Notes under the pieces: model-generated
Database searches by the model: none
What the model saw: the letters and a program-made list of their open reading frames with translations, nothing else
What the model was told of the DNA's origin: nothing
Shown: in pieces, positions 48,798 to 61,700 of the stretch
Layout: every line of letters starts with the position of its first letter
Numbering within the stretch: position 1 is the first letter of the stretch
Translations under genes and position numbers: made by a program
Source of the DNA: Helicoverpa zea
Taxonomy: Eukaryota > Arthropoda > Insecta > Lepidoptera > Noctuidae
Length of the DNA: 64,000 bases
Direction of reading: 5' to 3'
Assembly: GCF_022581195.2 (NCBI RefSeq)
Contig: NC_061455.1
Span: 11,426,189-11,490,188, forward strand

Positions 48798-51700
48798 TCA
48801 CCTATTCCGTTGGGTCACTACTTCGGCTCCCTGGCGAACAAATCGGAACATACCGTTGGATATCGCCACCACTGGCGAGAATAGACGGAGAGGGTACTCG
48901 CTGGAAAATAAACAAAAGAGTCAGTTATAAAAATGTAATTAAGATTTTTGAAAAAAAAAAAGAAAAACTCCTTTTCATCATCTTTGTTGTATGGGAGCCC
49001 TAAAATATTTATTTTATTCTAGACAGACAAAAGTGTAAGTAATGTCTGGGTTCCGTTAAACCCTTCGGGTACTGAACTCTAAAACTACTCATTTAGACAT
49101 TCAAAATCCCTAACATGACAGACTATTATAATTTTAGGCATATCTAGACTACCATAGATTGTATACTGATCATAACGAAACTATGTTAAAACACTTCTAC
49201 AAGGTCAATAGTACAACTTTTCTAAAGATTAAAATAATAATCAGCATAAATATTTGTAGATAATAACTGTCTTATCTGTTCATTTGGTTCCTGATCAAAC
49301 CAAATATCAAAGTCCATTCTATTCAAATTAAGTAATCTAGTTTAAAATTACAAGTAGTTTTGAGCCTATTTTCCATTATTATTATTACCGACTTCATCAG
49401 AAAATTATCTTTCTGATAACTTACCCTTCAATGTAGAGAATATTTATTTATTAGATACTACAACACACATTATTGGTACAGCCTTTTTTATCGTCCCACT
49501 GCTGGGCACAGGCCTCCTCACACACGGAGAAGGATTGAGCATTAATCACCACGTTTGCTCAATGCGGGTTGGTGATTGCAGACTTTATAGTTCAGCTTTC
49601 CTCGAGATGTTTTTCCTTCACCTTTTTACACACACATTATTACAGGATTAACCTATCTATTTAAATATTATTGCAACGTACCTTCCTATAACGGGGGTAG
49701 CCTCGTTGCCGCTCAATATAAAAACGGGGAAGAATATGGAGAACACGCAACCACTGCAATGGAAATAAAACATTGCGTTATTTTCATCCTTAAAAAATAT
49801 ATAAAAAGGTATAAATTATAAAGTGTCAAATATGGTCAATTGTGATTAATCTTTGTATATTATCTAAATATCATAATAAAAGTAGGTATAGATAAGCAAT
49901 GGAATTACACAAAAATATTCCATAGAATACGTTACAATAATAACGACAAGGTAATGATGTCATATTGTAATATTTATGACAAATTTATTATACGTAATAT
50001 AAATTATAATCGCACTTTGATTGACACTGTATATATATTTTCTTATCAATACAGAGCACGCGTTTACATCATTCATATAATAATAATTAGTACCTACTTT
50101 AGCATAACAATAATCTTATAAGTAGGTATACCTAGTGTTACGTAATAAGTCATTATTTGCAACAACATAGGTATAGTTTTTAACTATACTAGGTAATATC
50201 AAACACAGACGCTATAAAAACTAAATTATGTATTTCTTTAGTAAGCAGCAAATGAATGTCTGTTCTAATTTGTGGACTTTGAACGCAGCTGTTATAATAT
50301 TTGATCTTATGAAGCGATGATAAAATTTTGATTCATAATTTTATCAAAAGTTTAAAGTTGAGATTGATAACTAAGAAAAATATTCAATCATAGAATTTTG
50401 ACTTTAATGAATTTCTTTGCTAAATATGATAAAAAATAAGGCTTACTTTTAAAGAAAAGATAGTAAATAAATGATGAAAACAAAATATACATAAAATACC
50501 ACTTTAACAAAGATGAACTTTGGACATTACATGAGCAAAAACTATGACAACAACTTAAGATGACACAGCATTTTTTAATACTTGACTATAGTTCGGCCAT
50601 TCAGAGAATGCGTTCCTGACACGTCGCGATTGAACTGACGACGTAACTTTGCAATGGCGTTGCAGTTACGATAAAAATATTTTTGCTGGTTGTTTACCGT
50701 TTTAACAATTGAGGAGCATTAAAACAACATTATTATATCAATAATCAATGAATGTTATAATTTTGTGCCAAACTGAGTGTCAAATAACTTGGTAAAAAAT
50801 ATTTTTCTAAATCTATACTGCGCTATTACAAGGTTATGTCAGCGGTTTATATTTTGTAGTGCTGTGCTAAAAATAACAGGCAAGTATCGTAATCTGTTCT
50901 TATACAGTTATAATATAAAATAATACGTTTTGATTTTCTTTTTAAGAATTGGAAAATAATGGACTATAAGACTTAATTATAACGTTTATGAAATATAAAA
51001 ATAAAACTATGACCAAACCGCATTTTTATACTTAGATTAAAAATGGTAACCCCAAATGGCGTTATGGGCCGCCATTTTGTGACGCTAAAACAGTCGTCCG
51101 TTGTCGTTTCGTGCGCATAGACCACGTTTTTCAAGTGTTTTCGATCTGTTTTTATTTGATTACCCGGCTTTTGTTAGACCGAGATATCAGGATTGATTCT
51201 GTTATTGATAATAATATAATTATACATGTAGGCGAAGATGATGATGAAGACACCACCTCCTCAAGCAAATCGGAGTCTGATTAATATTCTGTTCGCACAT
51301 TCAATTCAATGTACTTGTAACAAAGAATAAATAAAACAATTTTATTATATGAATATTACCTTTTTTTGGTTTCCACTTAAATAACTAAAATATAAAACAA
51401 ATGATTCCGCCAATTTAAAACGAAAATAATCTTAAAATAATGCGGCGGTTCATTTTGAAGGAACGGTAACGAACTCAGTGTTATGTTGTGCCCATCACTA
51501 GTCGTGACTAACTGATAGGTGTCAGGAACGCATTCTCTGAACGGCCGAAGTATAGTAAATATAACTACCAAAAAAAAAGCAACTCACCTAATAATATAAG
51601 ACTGTGGTATCTGCGTCAGAACTGCCAACGGCAACCCAAAGCCGAGGAAGTAAGGCCAGTTGGACTCAATGAAGGTCAGCCGTTTGTGCAGCTCCCAGCC

Positions 51701-54700
51701 CATGTTGAACCATTTGTACTCGAACGAGTACAGCGAGTAGAGTAGGCACATGTGTATAAGGCAGAGTAGCTCGCCTATGTATGTTATTGGTAGCATACTT
51801 ACTAACATACTCTGGAAATAAAATATTATTATGTCAGACTGTGTATAGAACTTTCAATGGCTTTTACAATGGGTCCAGAGACTGAAATACCGCATGAAAA
51901 TTATTTATTTAACTATCATGTTACAAGCAGGGCTGCGGGATTATTCGAAAGAGTTCAATCCTGGTACAAAGCTGAAGAAGGAACATGATGGGTTTTAGTC
52001 AGTAAGAGTCTGACACTCATTGTGAGGAGTCATTTGATGATTTTCCATGAACAAAAAAGACGGTGTAGGATTTTCAATGGCTTTTACAATGTTTCCTGAA
52101 CCTGTTATACTGCGTGAAATTACTACTTTAAGTATCATGTAACAACAACAAAATTACACAGATCTTCGAGATTGTTTTGCAAAATAATTCATACTCGTTA
52201 CCGGCACGAATTGTAGATTTCAAAGTTCATCGCAAGTTTAATGTGAGCATAAACCTCATTTCAGTATAAGGGGTACCTTGTATATTTTTAGAGTAGTAGG
52301 AAGTATTTAATACTCAGGCAAAACAAGGAATACTACTGTGTGATATTTTAAGCTTTGAGTTCTTTGTTTAGTAATCCTCTCATATGCGAATCAGACACAA
52401 AAGGGTAATACCTACACTTGTACACGTCTTTGTTACATTTATGAGTATCCACTTAAGTAAATTGTCCTCTTTCATGCTGTATCGAATAAAAGTACCTATA
52501 TTAATAAGTACTAGGTAGTTCTTTTCCGCCGAATTAGTTACGTCCCGAAGGAATTACTTTGCGTACTTAGCTACTACCAGTGCTCATAAAGAATGAGATT
52601 AAAATGGTTGACAATATTGTCTTCTGTGACTACAAAAACGTTATTACTATTTAATTACAATATTAATACTGGTAAAGGGTGATAGATTTCAGCAGTTTTT
52701 GGCGAGAACTATACTTGACTTTTTATCATACATTAAGTGACACAATATTAAGAAGAATAGCTCACCTGTACTAAAAATAGTGCTTGCACCAGCAAGCTGA
52801 AGAGCGAGTCGGCAATGATCTTGCTGACGCTCGACATGAACTGCGGCCGCCCCCGTCTGTGGCGGTACGCGCTGTCTGCTATATCCTGAACAATATTAAA
52901 AATAAAAATATTAATAATCATGATTGCTAATGGTATACCAGCCAAGTGTCTAGAACAGCGGTTCCCGAATTCTTTTGGCTTCGGAACCCTTTTCGTTTCA
53001 CCATTTTTCGGCGGAACCTTAGCTTAAGTAAGAAGTAAACTAAAGACGTGAATACACTTAGGTTCGGCTCGTGGCGCATGGTAGCGCACCAAATGGTTAT
53101 ATGGTTAGAGACATATTCAGTATATTTAGGCGTAGCATGGCTATCGGCCACACGGGCCAGAAAACAATTTAGCCGCCCTTGACTTTGTGTATTATGTGAA
53201 TAGTTTTCAGTTTGAAGACTGACAAAGTAAACGCAAAAAGAAATAGATTGGGTTTGTACAGGTGCGAGCCGAGCGAGCGTGATTTTTTTTAACTAAAAGA
53301 AGAAGTTCCAAGCACCCGCTAGCATTGAAAGACATTCAGTGGAAGCCGGTATCGCGAGCGAAGCGAGCGCGAATTTTTTTTAGTTTAAGTACCTACACAA
53401 AATAAACAAAACCACTGTAAATTAATAAGGTCTCAAAAAGTACAATATCCACACAAAAAAGCAAATGCAAATGAATAAGCAGCTAGCGAAGAAAGCGCTA
53501 TTGCTTTTTCTGAACCAGAGGAATAAAAAATAAATATCAAAGGAAACCTCGACGGCAGAGCGCGAAATTTTTTCGGTGTTGGATACTTGAGCAATTAAAC
53601 GAACATAAAAGCATCACACGTAACATGGAGTCGCGAGCGAAGAAGGGCGCGAAATTTTCGGATTTGCGGAGGTGCAAAAATTGTAAATAATGTCACACTT
53701 TGATTCATGGTAAGAATAGCCACTGGAAATACTCGTATGCCGCGTCATTTCACGTCTTGTCAAATGTATGAAAACGTATAATCCTGGCGATGAAATAAGC
53801 CCAAAAAATGCGGTGATTTTTGGCCGACTCGCTACCTACTTTTGCCGATTGCCGAAGATCTGGAGGTATTTAGTCTACAATTTGTAAAAAACGGAATTAA
53901 ATTATCTGCTGCCGTGGCCTTCCCCCGCCACTTGTCGCGAAAGTACGAGACTTACACTCCCGAGTGGTACCCACCTACATGGTACCCACCTAAATGGAAT
54001 GAATGTTTTGGAATGCAATATTTAAAACAATTTAATTGAAAATGAATAATAATTAAATATTGACAAAAGTGAAACGATTTACCATATGGAAATCTTGAAT
54101 TTTCGACGGAACCCCTGAGGGCCTGTCACGGAACACCAGGGTTCCGCGGAACCCCATTTGGGAACCGCTGGTCTAGAACAACACCTCAAGATGCTCTCGT
54201 TTGGCAGTTGGGTCAAGGGATTCTTTATTCAAGGAACTTTTTTTTTTTTTTTAATATTCCTCTTTATTTTAAACTAGCGACCCGCCCCGGCTTCGCACGG
54301 GATAATATTATTTCCCCACTATATGATGGATGTCATTATACATATAAACCTTCCTCTTGAAACACTCTTCTTCTTCTTCTTCACTCTATCTGATAAAAAA
54401 AACCGCATGAAAATTGGTTGCGTAGTTTTTAAGATTTAAGCGTACAAAAGGACATAGGAACAGAAAAAGCGACTTTGTTTTATATTATGTAGTGAAGTAC
54501 AGACTATGTTTTTCCCGCGGTTAAAATTGACCAAAAATAAAATTGGGAGCAATGAGAACAGACCAGCTGTTTGAGAGTGGACTAGTATGCTTAATAAGGA
54601 GACCATATTTTGTGGCCATATGCTGAGTCAATTAAGACTTTTATGGTGGTTCAGCATTTTGGTGTCAAGGTTCAAATCTGAAGGGGCATAATTTTTTTGT

Positions 54701-57570
54701 AAATTGGGTCAGTATTTAACACAGTTCACCAGACATGTGATTATTATCTATCATAAAAATGCTGATGATCCAAACATATTTTATATGATTTAATATAAAA
54801 AAATAATTATCTCCAATTGAATTAAACATTGTATGACTAAGCAGAGAACAAAATATAAATACCTACACAATGCAAACCTTGAGTTTATGTTAATAAGAAT
54901 ATTAATATGTATTGGGCAGTAACACTCATACCTAGTACAGATATTGGCACTATTAAACTTGCCTTGTGGGTCAAAGTACCCCCTACATACCATTTTTAAC
55001 CAACTTCCCATAAAGGTTATCAATTCAGTTTATTTTTAATGTTTTCTCCACTTACAGTTATGTTCCGGCCCGACCCGAGAATCGAACCCGAGACCTTGTA
55101 CACGACAATTGTTCATGCAACCTCAAGATCAACTAGGTGGAGAAAGAGGGGTGTATACCAATATTATTAAGCTGCACTTTTTTATTCGCTAGAATGTGCT
55201 AATATCAGGAACTACTAGACCAACTTTTGGTCAAAATGCTAAGTCATCATGTATTTTAAAGACAAGTTACAACTTGCTCAAAGATCTACACTATGCATGA
55301 CATAATTGATGATGTCATTGCTTGACCATAACATAAAGTAAAATTATAATATTTTTCTAACAAAGTTATACTCACTTGAAACCACAAACTGTTGACTAGT
55401 TTACTCAACAAGAACAATGGAAGCACCCATATCATCCTGAAAGTCATCGACAGGAACGGCTGCATCCACGCCCATACATTATGGGCCACTCCGGGATTGT
55501 GACCGAACACTACAGTTACTAAGTACTTGACCGCGGGCAATAGAACATATTCAAATATTAATATGCTAAGCAAAAATATAAAGCCGTTTAGAATGCATGA
55601 TTGTAACACTCTTGTAAGTACTTTTGATTCCCTGGAACAAAAAATATATTTACAGTTCTGTGGGCATACAGTATTGGATCAAAAATATAGGTATTGAAAA
55701 ACTGTGGGAATAGTGTATTTTTTTTTTATACAGAATGTAGATCTGAAAATGATGAATGACGTGAATTCTTGTCTTTCACTAGTAACGCAATGGTTTACAG
55801 CCAATAATTTAGTTTTGAATACGAAGAAAACAAAATGTATTAAATTTGCTTTGCCCAATGTAAAAAATCTCGGCCCCGGTGTAATTTTGAACAATGAGGA
55901 ACTTGAAACGGTACATGCTACGACTTTTCTAGGGATAACAGTAGACTCCGAAATTCAATGGGGTGAGCATATAACTGGCATCACGGGTAAATTAAGCTCT
56001 GCTGCGTACGCTGTCAGGAAAGTAAGAGCTCTCACCGATGTAGCCACGGCGCGTTTAGTGTACTTTAGCTATTTTCACTGCATCATGTCCTACGGAATTC
56101 TTATGTGGGGCAATGCTGCCGATATCGAGAATGTTTTCGTACTACAGAAGCGCGCTGTCCGTGCTATATACAAACTTGGTGCTAGAGTCTCCCTTAGGGA
56201 AAGATTTAAGGATATTGGTATTCTGACTGTGGCGTCTCAATACATTTATGCCAATATAATATACGTAAGGCAAAACCTAGATTCATATAGTAAAAACAGC
56301 GACGTACATCATTTTAATACTAGAAATAAACATAAGTTAACCGCACCTAATTATCGTCTACATAAGGTGCACGGTTCATTTGTGGGGCTTTGTGTACGCA
56401 TTTATAACAGAATTCCGGTTCATCTGTTGGAATTAACGGACAGTTCTTTTAAAAACAAAATCAAAGAAATTCTTGTTAAAAAGGCATATTATAATGTTAA
56501 TGATTATTTCACAGATAAACGCAGATGGCAGCTCTGAAGTGGAACAAAAGTGCTTTATTTTATTTTGTATTTTTCTGTGTTTTAAATTAATAATTGATAA
56601 AATTGGATTGTATAATTGTAAAATAAATTAATAATAATTAAATTGTATAGACAGCTGTGTTGCTGGGAAGTTTGTTCTTCACCGCTTCTTCTTTCCAGCC
56701 ATAACACTAGGAAGTGGTGAAAGGGGGGCGTTTTGGGGGTGCTGTCATTCTTGTAAAATCTTGACGTTAAAAAGTGCTAATCGTATTAGCCTATTTTAAT
56801 AAATGATTTTGACTTTGACTTTGACTTTGAAAATCATAACTTATTAAACCTCTTTGATGAAATTGACTATGCTTGTCTCAAAATAAAACATATTTGTCTT
56901 TTGTTTGCTGTATTAAATAGATATAGCTTATTTAGATTTCTTATAAACTGATTTTTAGATTTATATTATGGGTAAAAGGCAAAGTTCAGAAATCATGGAG
57001 CATGTTACCCTCACAAATAATAATAATGTTAAATTTCAGTTTTCTTAAAAACAACACAGTAGCAATATGTTGTTTCTTCTTCTTCCAAAAAGATTTTAAC
57101 GCATTGGTGGTAGAGAATATGAAAGCGAATTTTGTTTTTTCAATGAAAAGATTGTGTGTTAAATAGAGACAGAAAGTCGAATTAATATAAAGAAGTCAAT
57201 GATTTTTACTTAATTTCAAAATGAAAAAAAAAATTAGAATGTATTTAATTAACACGTGGCAAAGTGGGTCCAATACGTGTACAATATGTTATGAATAAAA
57301 CATCTGAAAAACTTACTGTTTCACTTTGGGTTGTTTTTGTTTATTTTTTGTGTTTTCAAATTCTGTAGGTGGCGAGCGACTTAGGGCACGCTCATTGATC
57401 TCTTTATCTAAGTATAAGAGTACAGTTACACCTCGTAAGCTGTCTATGAATCCTTTGATAAGCGATATAGAAAAATTCTGTAACAATAAAAATTAAGAAC
57501 AATGAACAATAATTTTAAAACGTATTAACAAAGGTTTAATCTAAATAGTACTCACTGTAACGCTCTCCAT
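48798..57570 (-). CDS. EI24: EI24 (etoposide-induced 2.4) autophagy/ER membrane protein, 7 coding exons
   Basis: Minus-strand coding exons in order: 57570-57556, 57477-57317, 55631-55376, 52885-52766, 51811-51588, 49753-49682, 48900-48798. They total 951 nt, exactly 316 residues, with GT/AG introns and unbroken frame. Family matches as recalled: N-terminal SVTNFSISLIKGFIDSLRG; WVLPLFLLSKLVNSLWFQDI; VSKIIADSLFSLLVQALFLVQ; LYSLYSFEYKWFN; NWPYFLGFGLPLAVLT; GCVFSIFFPVFILSGNEA; and C-terminal YPLRLFSPVVAISN. EI24 is a multi-pass ER membrane protein required for autophagy in animals and linked to p53 responses in mammals. Human EI24 is ~340 residues; the shorter C-terminus here looks genuine. The first coding exon is only five codons. 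The gene runs towards ENT, and its introns are loaded with repeats. Confidence 0.93.
49484..49640 (+). repeat. Lepidopteran dispersed repeat in EI24 intron 6
   Basis: CCACTGCTGGGCACAGGCCT ... CACGGAGAAGG ... GTTGGTGATTGCAGAC is a repeat I recognise as widely dispersed in moth and butterfly genomes (LINE- or SINE-derived). It ends 41 bp before exon 6. The rest of intron 6 (48901-49681) shows nothing. Confidence 0.5.
50585..51556 (+). mobile_element. TIR DNA transposon remnant with mini-gene in EI24 intron 5
   Basis: Inverted ends of 38 bp (50585-50622 and 51519-51556) match at 36 positions; core CGGCC-N-TTCAGAGAATGCGTTCC. The interior has a promoter-like block with GGGCCGCCATTTTGTG (51067-51082), an apparent acceptor, a short acidic exon ending in TAA (51231-51284) and AATAAA after it (~51326). 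That is the skeleton of an internally deleted transposon gene. No target duplication is evident. The right end lies 31 bp from the EI24 exon 5 donor. The rest of intron 5 (49754-50584) is AT-rich and unremarkable. Confidence 0.7.
51231..51284 (+). pseudogene. Acidic C-terminal exon fragment inside the TIR element
   Basis: Following AG at 51229-51230 the frame reads EDDDEDTTSSSKSESD and stops at TAA (51282-51284), with AATAAA about 42 bp on. It looks like the last exon of a transposase or captured gene whose middle has been lost. The parent protein is not identifiable from 16 residues. Confidence 0.4.
51812..52765 (-). other. EI24 intron 4
   Basis: AT-rich. Two similar segments, around 51841-51910 and 52069-52140 (both with TTTCAATGGCTTTTACAATG), are diverged tandem copies about 230 bp apart. 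Nothing else is recognisable. Confidence 0.4.
52948..54178. mobile_element. hAT-type MITE with 8-bp TSD in EI24 intron 3
   Basis: The element occupies 52956-54170 (1215 bp) with ends CAGCGGTTCCC at the left and, reverse-complemented, at the right. The 8-bp duplication GTCTAGAA (52948-52955, 54171-54178) is exact. The interior has no transposase but holds several degenerate copies of CGCGAGCGAAGCGAGCGCG near 53270, 53350 and 53630. Sequence inside the ends repeats GGTTCCGCGGAACCCC-type palindromes. Confidence 0.92.
54271..54505 (+). repeat. Dispersed LINE-type 3' repeat (CGACCCGCCCCGGCTTCGCAC family)
   Basis: AACTAGCGACCCGCCCCGGC followed by TTCGCACGGG and, ~150 bp on, AAGCGACTTTGTTTTATATT is a very widespread arthropod repeat, probably the 3' end of a non-LTR element. 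It lies in EI24 intron 3. Confidence 0.5.
55066..55130 (-). repeat. tRNA-derived SINE fragment in EI24 intron 3
   Basis: On the minus strand, GGTCTCGGGTTCGATTCTCG carries a clear RNA polymerase III B box (GGTTCGATTC). No tRNA cloverleaf can be completed around it, so it is a SINE piece and not a tRNA gene. Confidence 0.45.
55741..56537 (+). pseudogene. Reverse transcriptase C-terminal fragment (jockey-type)
   Basis: About 265 codons without interruption, with the post-catalytic landmarks NLVLNTKKTKCIKF, TTFLGITVDSEIQWGEH and YGILMWGNAADI typical of insect jockey-type elements. The catalytic YxDD box and the endonuclease are missing, lost to 5' truncation, so it cannot function. The open frame suggests a fairly recent copy. 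Confidence 0.75.
55741..56830 (+). mobile_element. 5'-truncated jockey-type LINE in EI24 intron 2
   Basis: A plus-strand insertion antisense to EI24. It encodes only the C-terminal part of a reverse transcriptase-type ORF2 (to 56537), then a ~270-bp 3' UTR, and ends in tandem TGACTT units (56809-56830), a known style of jockey-clade 3' end. The 5' boundary is uncertain because no clear target duplication was found. Confidence 0.7.
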
Positions 57571-58560
57571 TCTGTGTTAGTATTAATTTTTTCACTGTTT
57601 CATTATTCAATCTTTTATGCAATAAACTATTCACATTATTTTGTTCAATTTTGTTTGACGTAAATTTACGTAAAAATACAGTGACACTGTGACAATACGT
57701 ATGACATTAACTTATGGTAGTTCCTCATTTTAGAACGACGACGTGGTATTCCTAAATTTCTACCAAAAGATGAACATCACAATGATGTCAAGATCTATAA
57801 AAAATATATTATAAGAATTTAAACCTGCAGTGTGGCTGCAAAAATCACGATGAGAAATAAATTCGAGAAGCACCCATGTGATAGTAATAAAAGACAATCA
57901 TAGTATGCATAATACTCGGTAAAAACGGTTCACCATCTTATTACTTTATTTATAAATAATCAGACTTAATTGCAATACTTTGTATAATTTTCGATTTGTA
58001 TAAGATTCGATAGTATTGAATTGACTTATTGAGCAAAGACAAGACAGGAGCCTTCCTGTGAAAGTTCTTGTGAAAGAATAAACTTTTGATAAGGCTCACA
58101 AAAGTTTATTTCACTTGTCAATAAGTTTTAATTGTTCTAACCTAAAGATTGTGCTCACCGATTTATGACAAGTTATTGCATTTAAAAAAGCAGACAATTA
58201 TGATAAATGAAATAAGAAATTTTAATACCTATTTTGTCAAGGACACACTATGATCATATTTTGTTCTACTTACTACTATGTTGTTTTGTTTTTACGCTAG
58301 CAGCACTAAAGTAGTAGTTTTTCAACATGTTGCACAACAGAACAGCGTTTTCACTGTAAAATATACCAAAATGTTTATCTCGATTTCATTACATTTTAGC
58401 AACAAAAATAAGTCGCCGAAAATCATACAAATTATTACTAACAATTCAATTTTTTCGTGCCAACTGACATTTGCAAAATTCTATTCTATTCTATTTTTAT
58501 TTATGGCAATCCGTGTCGATGTCAATGTCGACGATTCTGCCAATGACAAGTGAAATGAGA
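57571..58560 (-). promoter_or_regulatory. EI24 upstream region
   Basis: AT-rich DNA upstream of the EI24 start codon, presumably holding its promoter and 5' UTR. No TATA or CpG cluster stands out. A perfect-looking small hairpin (arms GTGAAAGAATAAACTTTTG and CAAAAGTTTATTTCAC, 58069-58114), framed by CTTATTGAG/CTTGTCAATAAG, may be a short MITE. No coding frame is convincing. Confidence 0.35.
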
Positions 58561-58781
58561 AGCAAGTCGTGCTTGTGATTTAAAAAACAAAAAAGAAACA
58601 AAAAACAAAAGGAATTTAAGATGCTGTTGTAGCCGATCTTGTGTAACTTTAACTTGTTAGTAGGACGACACTGAAACAAACAGAAATACATTTACATACA
58701 TAAAAATAACAACAAAATGTTAGTCACATATAACATATAAAATATACCACAACCTAACTGTAGCCTAAAATAGGCCACAGT

Positions 58782-61700
58782 TTATAGTTTAATGTTGTTT
58801 CGATGAATAGACATTAACAGCAACTGGAGCAGTTCTGGACAGGAGTGTGATAAGAGGGAACGGAAATTAATAGGGAGAGGAATTTTGAGTTTTTGGAGAC
58901 GACCATATAAATCGAAAGAGGAGTTATTAGGGCAGTTAAAAAATATATGGTCCAGGGTACCCTCATCTAGTCCGCACTCGCAGAGGGACGAATCCTGCAC
59001 CCGAATTTTGCGCAAAAAGACCGGAGTGCAACAATGACCTATCCGTATTCTGCACAGGACTGAAATAACCTGTTTGGGGTATTTTTTAAAACGGGAGAAC
59101 CACGGTTTTGGTTTTACAACCGGTTGGATAGCGTAATAGGAGCTGCCTTTCTTTTTGCTGGAGATATTCCACCATTCCTGCCACGAGGTGTCAAGACTCA
59201 ATTTAGGGAGGTTTAGTAGGTCATGCCCTTGAAGGGAGAAGTGTGCAAGGTCAGCTGACTCAGATGTGTATGCGTCTTTGGCCAAGGCGTCGGCACATTC
59301 ATTTCCCTTTATACCGCAGTGACTGGGAATCCAAACTAGGTGGACTACTTTTTCTTGCCTAGCGCAGGAGTAAAGGGAATTTTTAATTTCCAGGACAATA
59401 GGACAATGGAGTTTAGTTCGAAAGGAATTCTGGGATAGGGCTTGGAGACAACTAAGGGAATCAGTAAAGATAACTCCAAAGTTGATCTCATGGGACTCTA
59501 TAAAGCGACAAGCTTCCAATAATGCCACGCACTCGCCTGTAAATATAGAAGACTCCTTTGGACATCTAAATTTAAGAATGATTTTCGAGTTCTGATAATA
59601 AACCGCGGCCCCAGTATAACCACTATTAAATTTGGAAGCATCCGTGAAGAACCTTTGAAACCCAGTCCATCGTTCACCCAAAACCGCATTAAAGGCCGAA
59701 TTTGCCGATGGGGAGTTTTTAGATATCCCAATGTTATAAAATATTTTAGGAGTAAAGCAAAGAACTTCATATGAGTAATTAAATAAGGGAAGTCTGGGAT
59801 GTGATGTAATAGGGGATTCTAAATTTTGGAAAAATCGGAATGCTTTTAGGAAAAGGGGGAGTTCTTTATGTTCCCAATATTTTGAACTGTGACATAGGGT
59901 GTCAAGTTCTCTGAGTTTTGGGATGAGAGGGTGGGATGACTTGGGAATAACCCTGGATAGGAATCGGGAAGCGAGATACTGCCGTCTTAGGGCTAGGGGG
60001 GGTTCAGCGCATTCGACCTGTAAGGCGTTAATAGGCGACGACTTCATGCAACCTGAGATGATTCGAAGGCATTGAGACTGGATCCTATCTAAACCGGCCA
60101 AGGCACCTTTGTTACCTGGAATCACCAGGTGTGACCCATAGTCCAGGATACTGCGGACTAAAGCATTATAGACTAATTTCATGGTGAAGGGATGGGCCCC
60201 CCACCAGACACCTGCGAGAGCTTTTAGAATGGAAATTGCTCTTTCGCATCTCTTAATTAAATAATTTATGTGATGAATGCCGGATAGTTTGGAGTCTAAG
60301 TAAACGCCTAAAAATTTAGCTTTTTTCGCTATGGGGATGCCTTGTCCTTGGATGTTAACGGAAACCTGAGGGATCAGCAGTTTTCGGGAGAAAATCACTA
60401 CCGAGCTTTTTGGGGCAGATAATTGGAGGCCATGGTCCAAAAGCCATGTGTGCAGAGAGTCCAGGGAGAGACAGAGAGATGAGGCAGCGTCCGCAATTGA
60501 AGGATTGATTACATACAACACTAGATCGTCGGCGTATTGTAGAAGTTGACAGTCAGAATTGAGGCAGGAGCCGATGTCTGCTGTGTACAGGTTGTACAGT
60601 AGAGGGCTTAAAACTGAACCTTGAGGAAGGCCCTTCCACGTCTGTCTCACCTCAAATACCTCTCCCTGCACTCTGAGCATCAAAAAGCGAGACATGAGGA
60701 GTGCGCATATACATTGTACCATCTTACCCGGAATCCTCAGCTGTAGCAATTTTTGCCTGAGAACTGGAAGAAGGACGCTGTCGTATGCGGAAGATATGTC
60801 AAGGAATGTGGCTACAGCGGATTCATTTTTGGAAAAGGCTGTACGGATATCGGTAACCAGAATTGCCACACTGTCCATGGTACTCAGCCCCTTTCTGAAG
60901 CCAAACTGATTACTCGGCAGTAAATCCCTCGATTCTACCAACCACTCAAGTCTGTTTTTAATTAAATGTTCAAGTAACTTGGCCAAAACTGAGGACAACG
61001 CAATTGGTCTAAGGCCGTTCGGATCATCAGCAGTCTTGCCGGGCTTCAAAAGAGGAATGACTATCTGAATTTTCCACTGGTCAGGAACCCAACCAAATTG
61101 GTAACAATAATTTATAATTCCTAAAAAATATTGTTTAGCATCAGAACCGAAGTGAACTGCAAATGAATACGGTATGCCGTCCATGCCAGGGGCGGTATCC
61201 CTAACATGATGTAATACCGCATCAAGTTCCTCCAATGAAAAAGGTTCATCCAGGGGGTCATTCAAAATATTAACAGGCGGGAGCAGAAGTTCTGAGGAAG
61301 AAGGAACATAGGCTGGAGCAATTTTGTCGAAAAAGGATTCAGCAGTTTCTCGCGTGATGGGGGAAGAGATAGATGGGGAGCAGCCTCGCCTAAAACGATG
61401 AATGCTCTTCCATACTGCTGATATGGGAGTGGAAGGGGACAGAGAAGTGCAGAACTTAACCCAACCTCGACGTTTCTTCTTGTGAAGAAGCCGCCGAGAC
61501 TGAGCCAACACTCGTCTGTACCGTATAAGATTGTCGCTATTCATCGCATCATTGTACTGTTTTTCGGCCTCTTTCCTTTCTTTAACAGCCGATGTGCATT
61601 CTTGATCCCACCACGGGGGTGATGGGATCTTGTTTCTGGCACAGTTGCGCAACGGAAAGATAGAGTCTGCGCTTGAAATTATGGCCGAGATAAAGCCATC

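Noticed and set aside
55066..55130. A tRNA gene on the minus strand
   Set aside because: A B box is present but no acceptor stem or anticodon arm can be formed around it.
55704..55740. Extension of the LINE fragment frame to 55704
   Set aside because: The first residues translate a T-rich tract and show no reverse transcriptase similarity; they are probably host intron.
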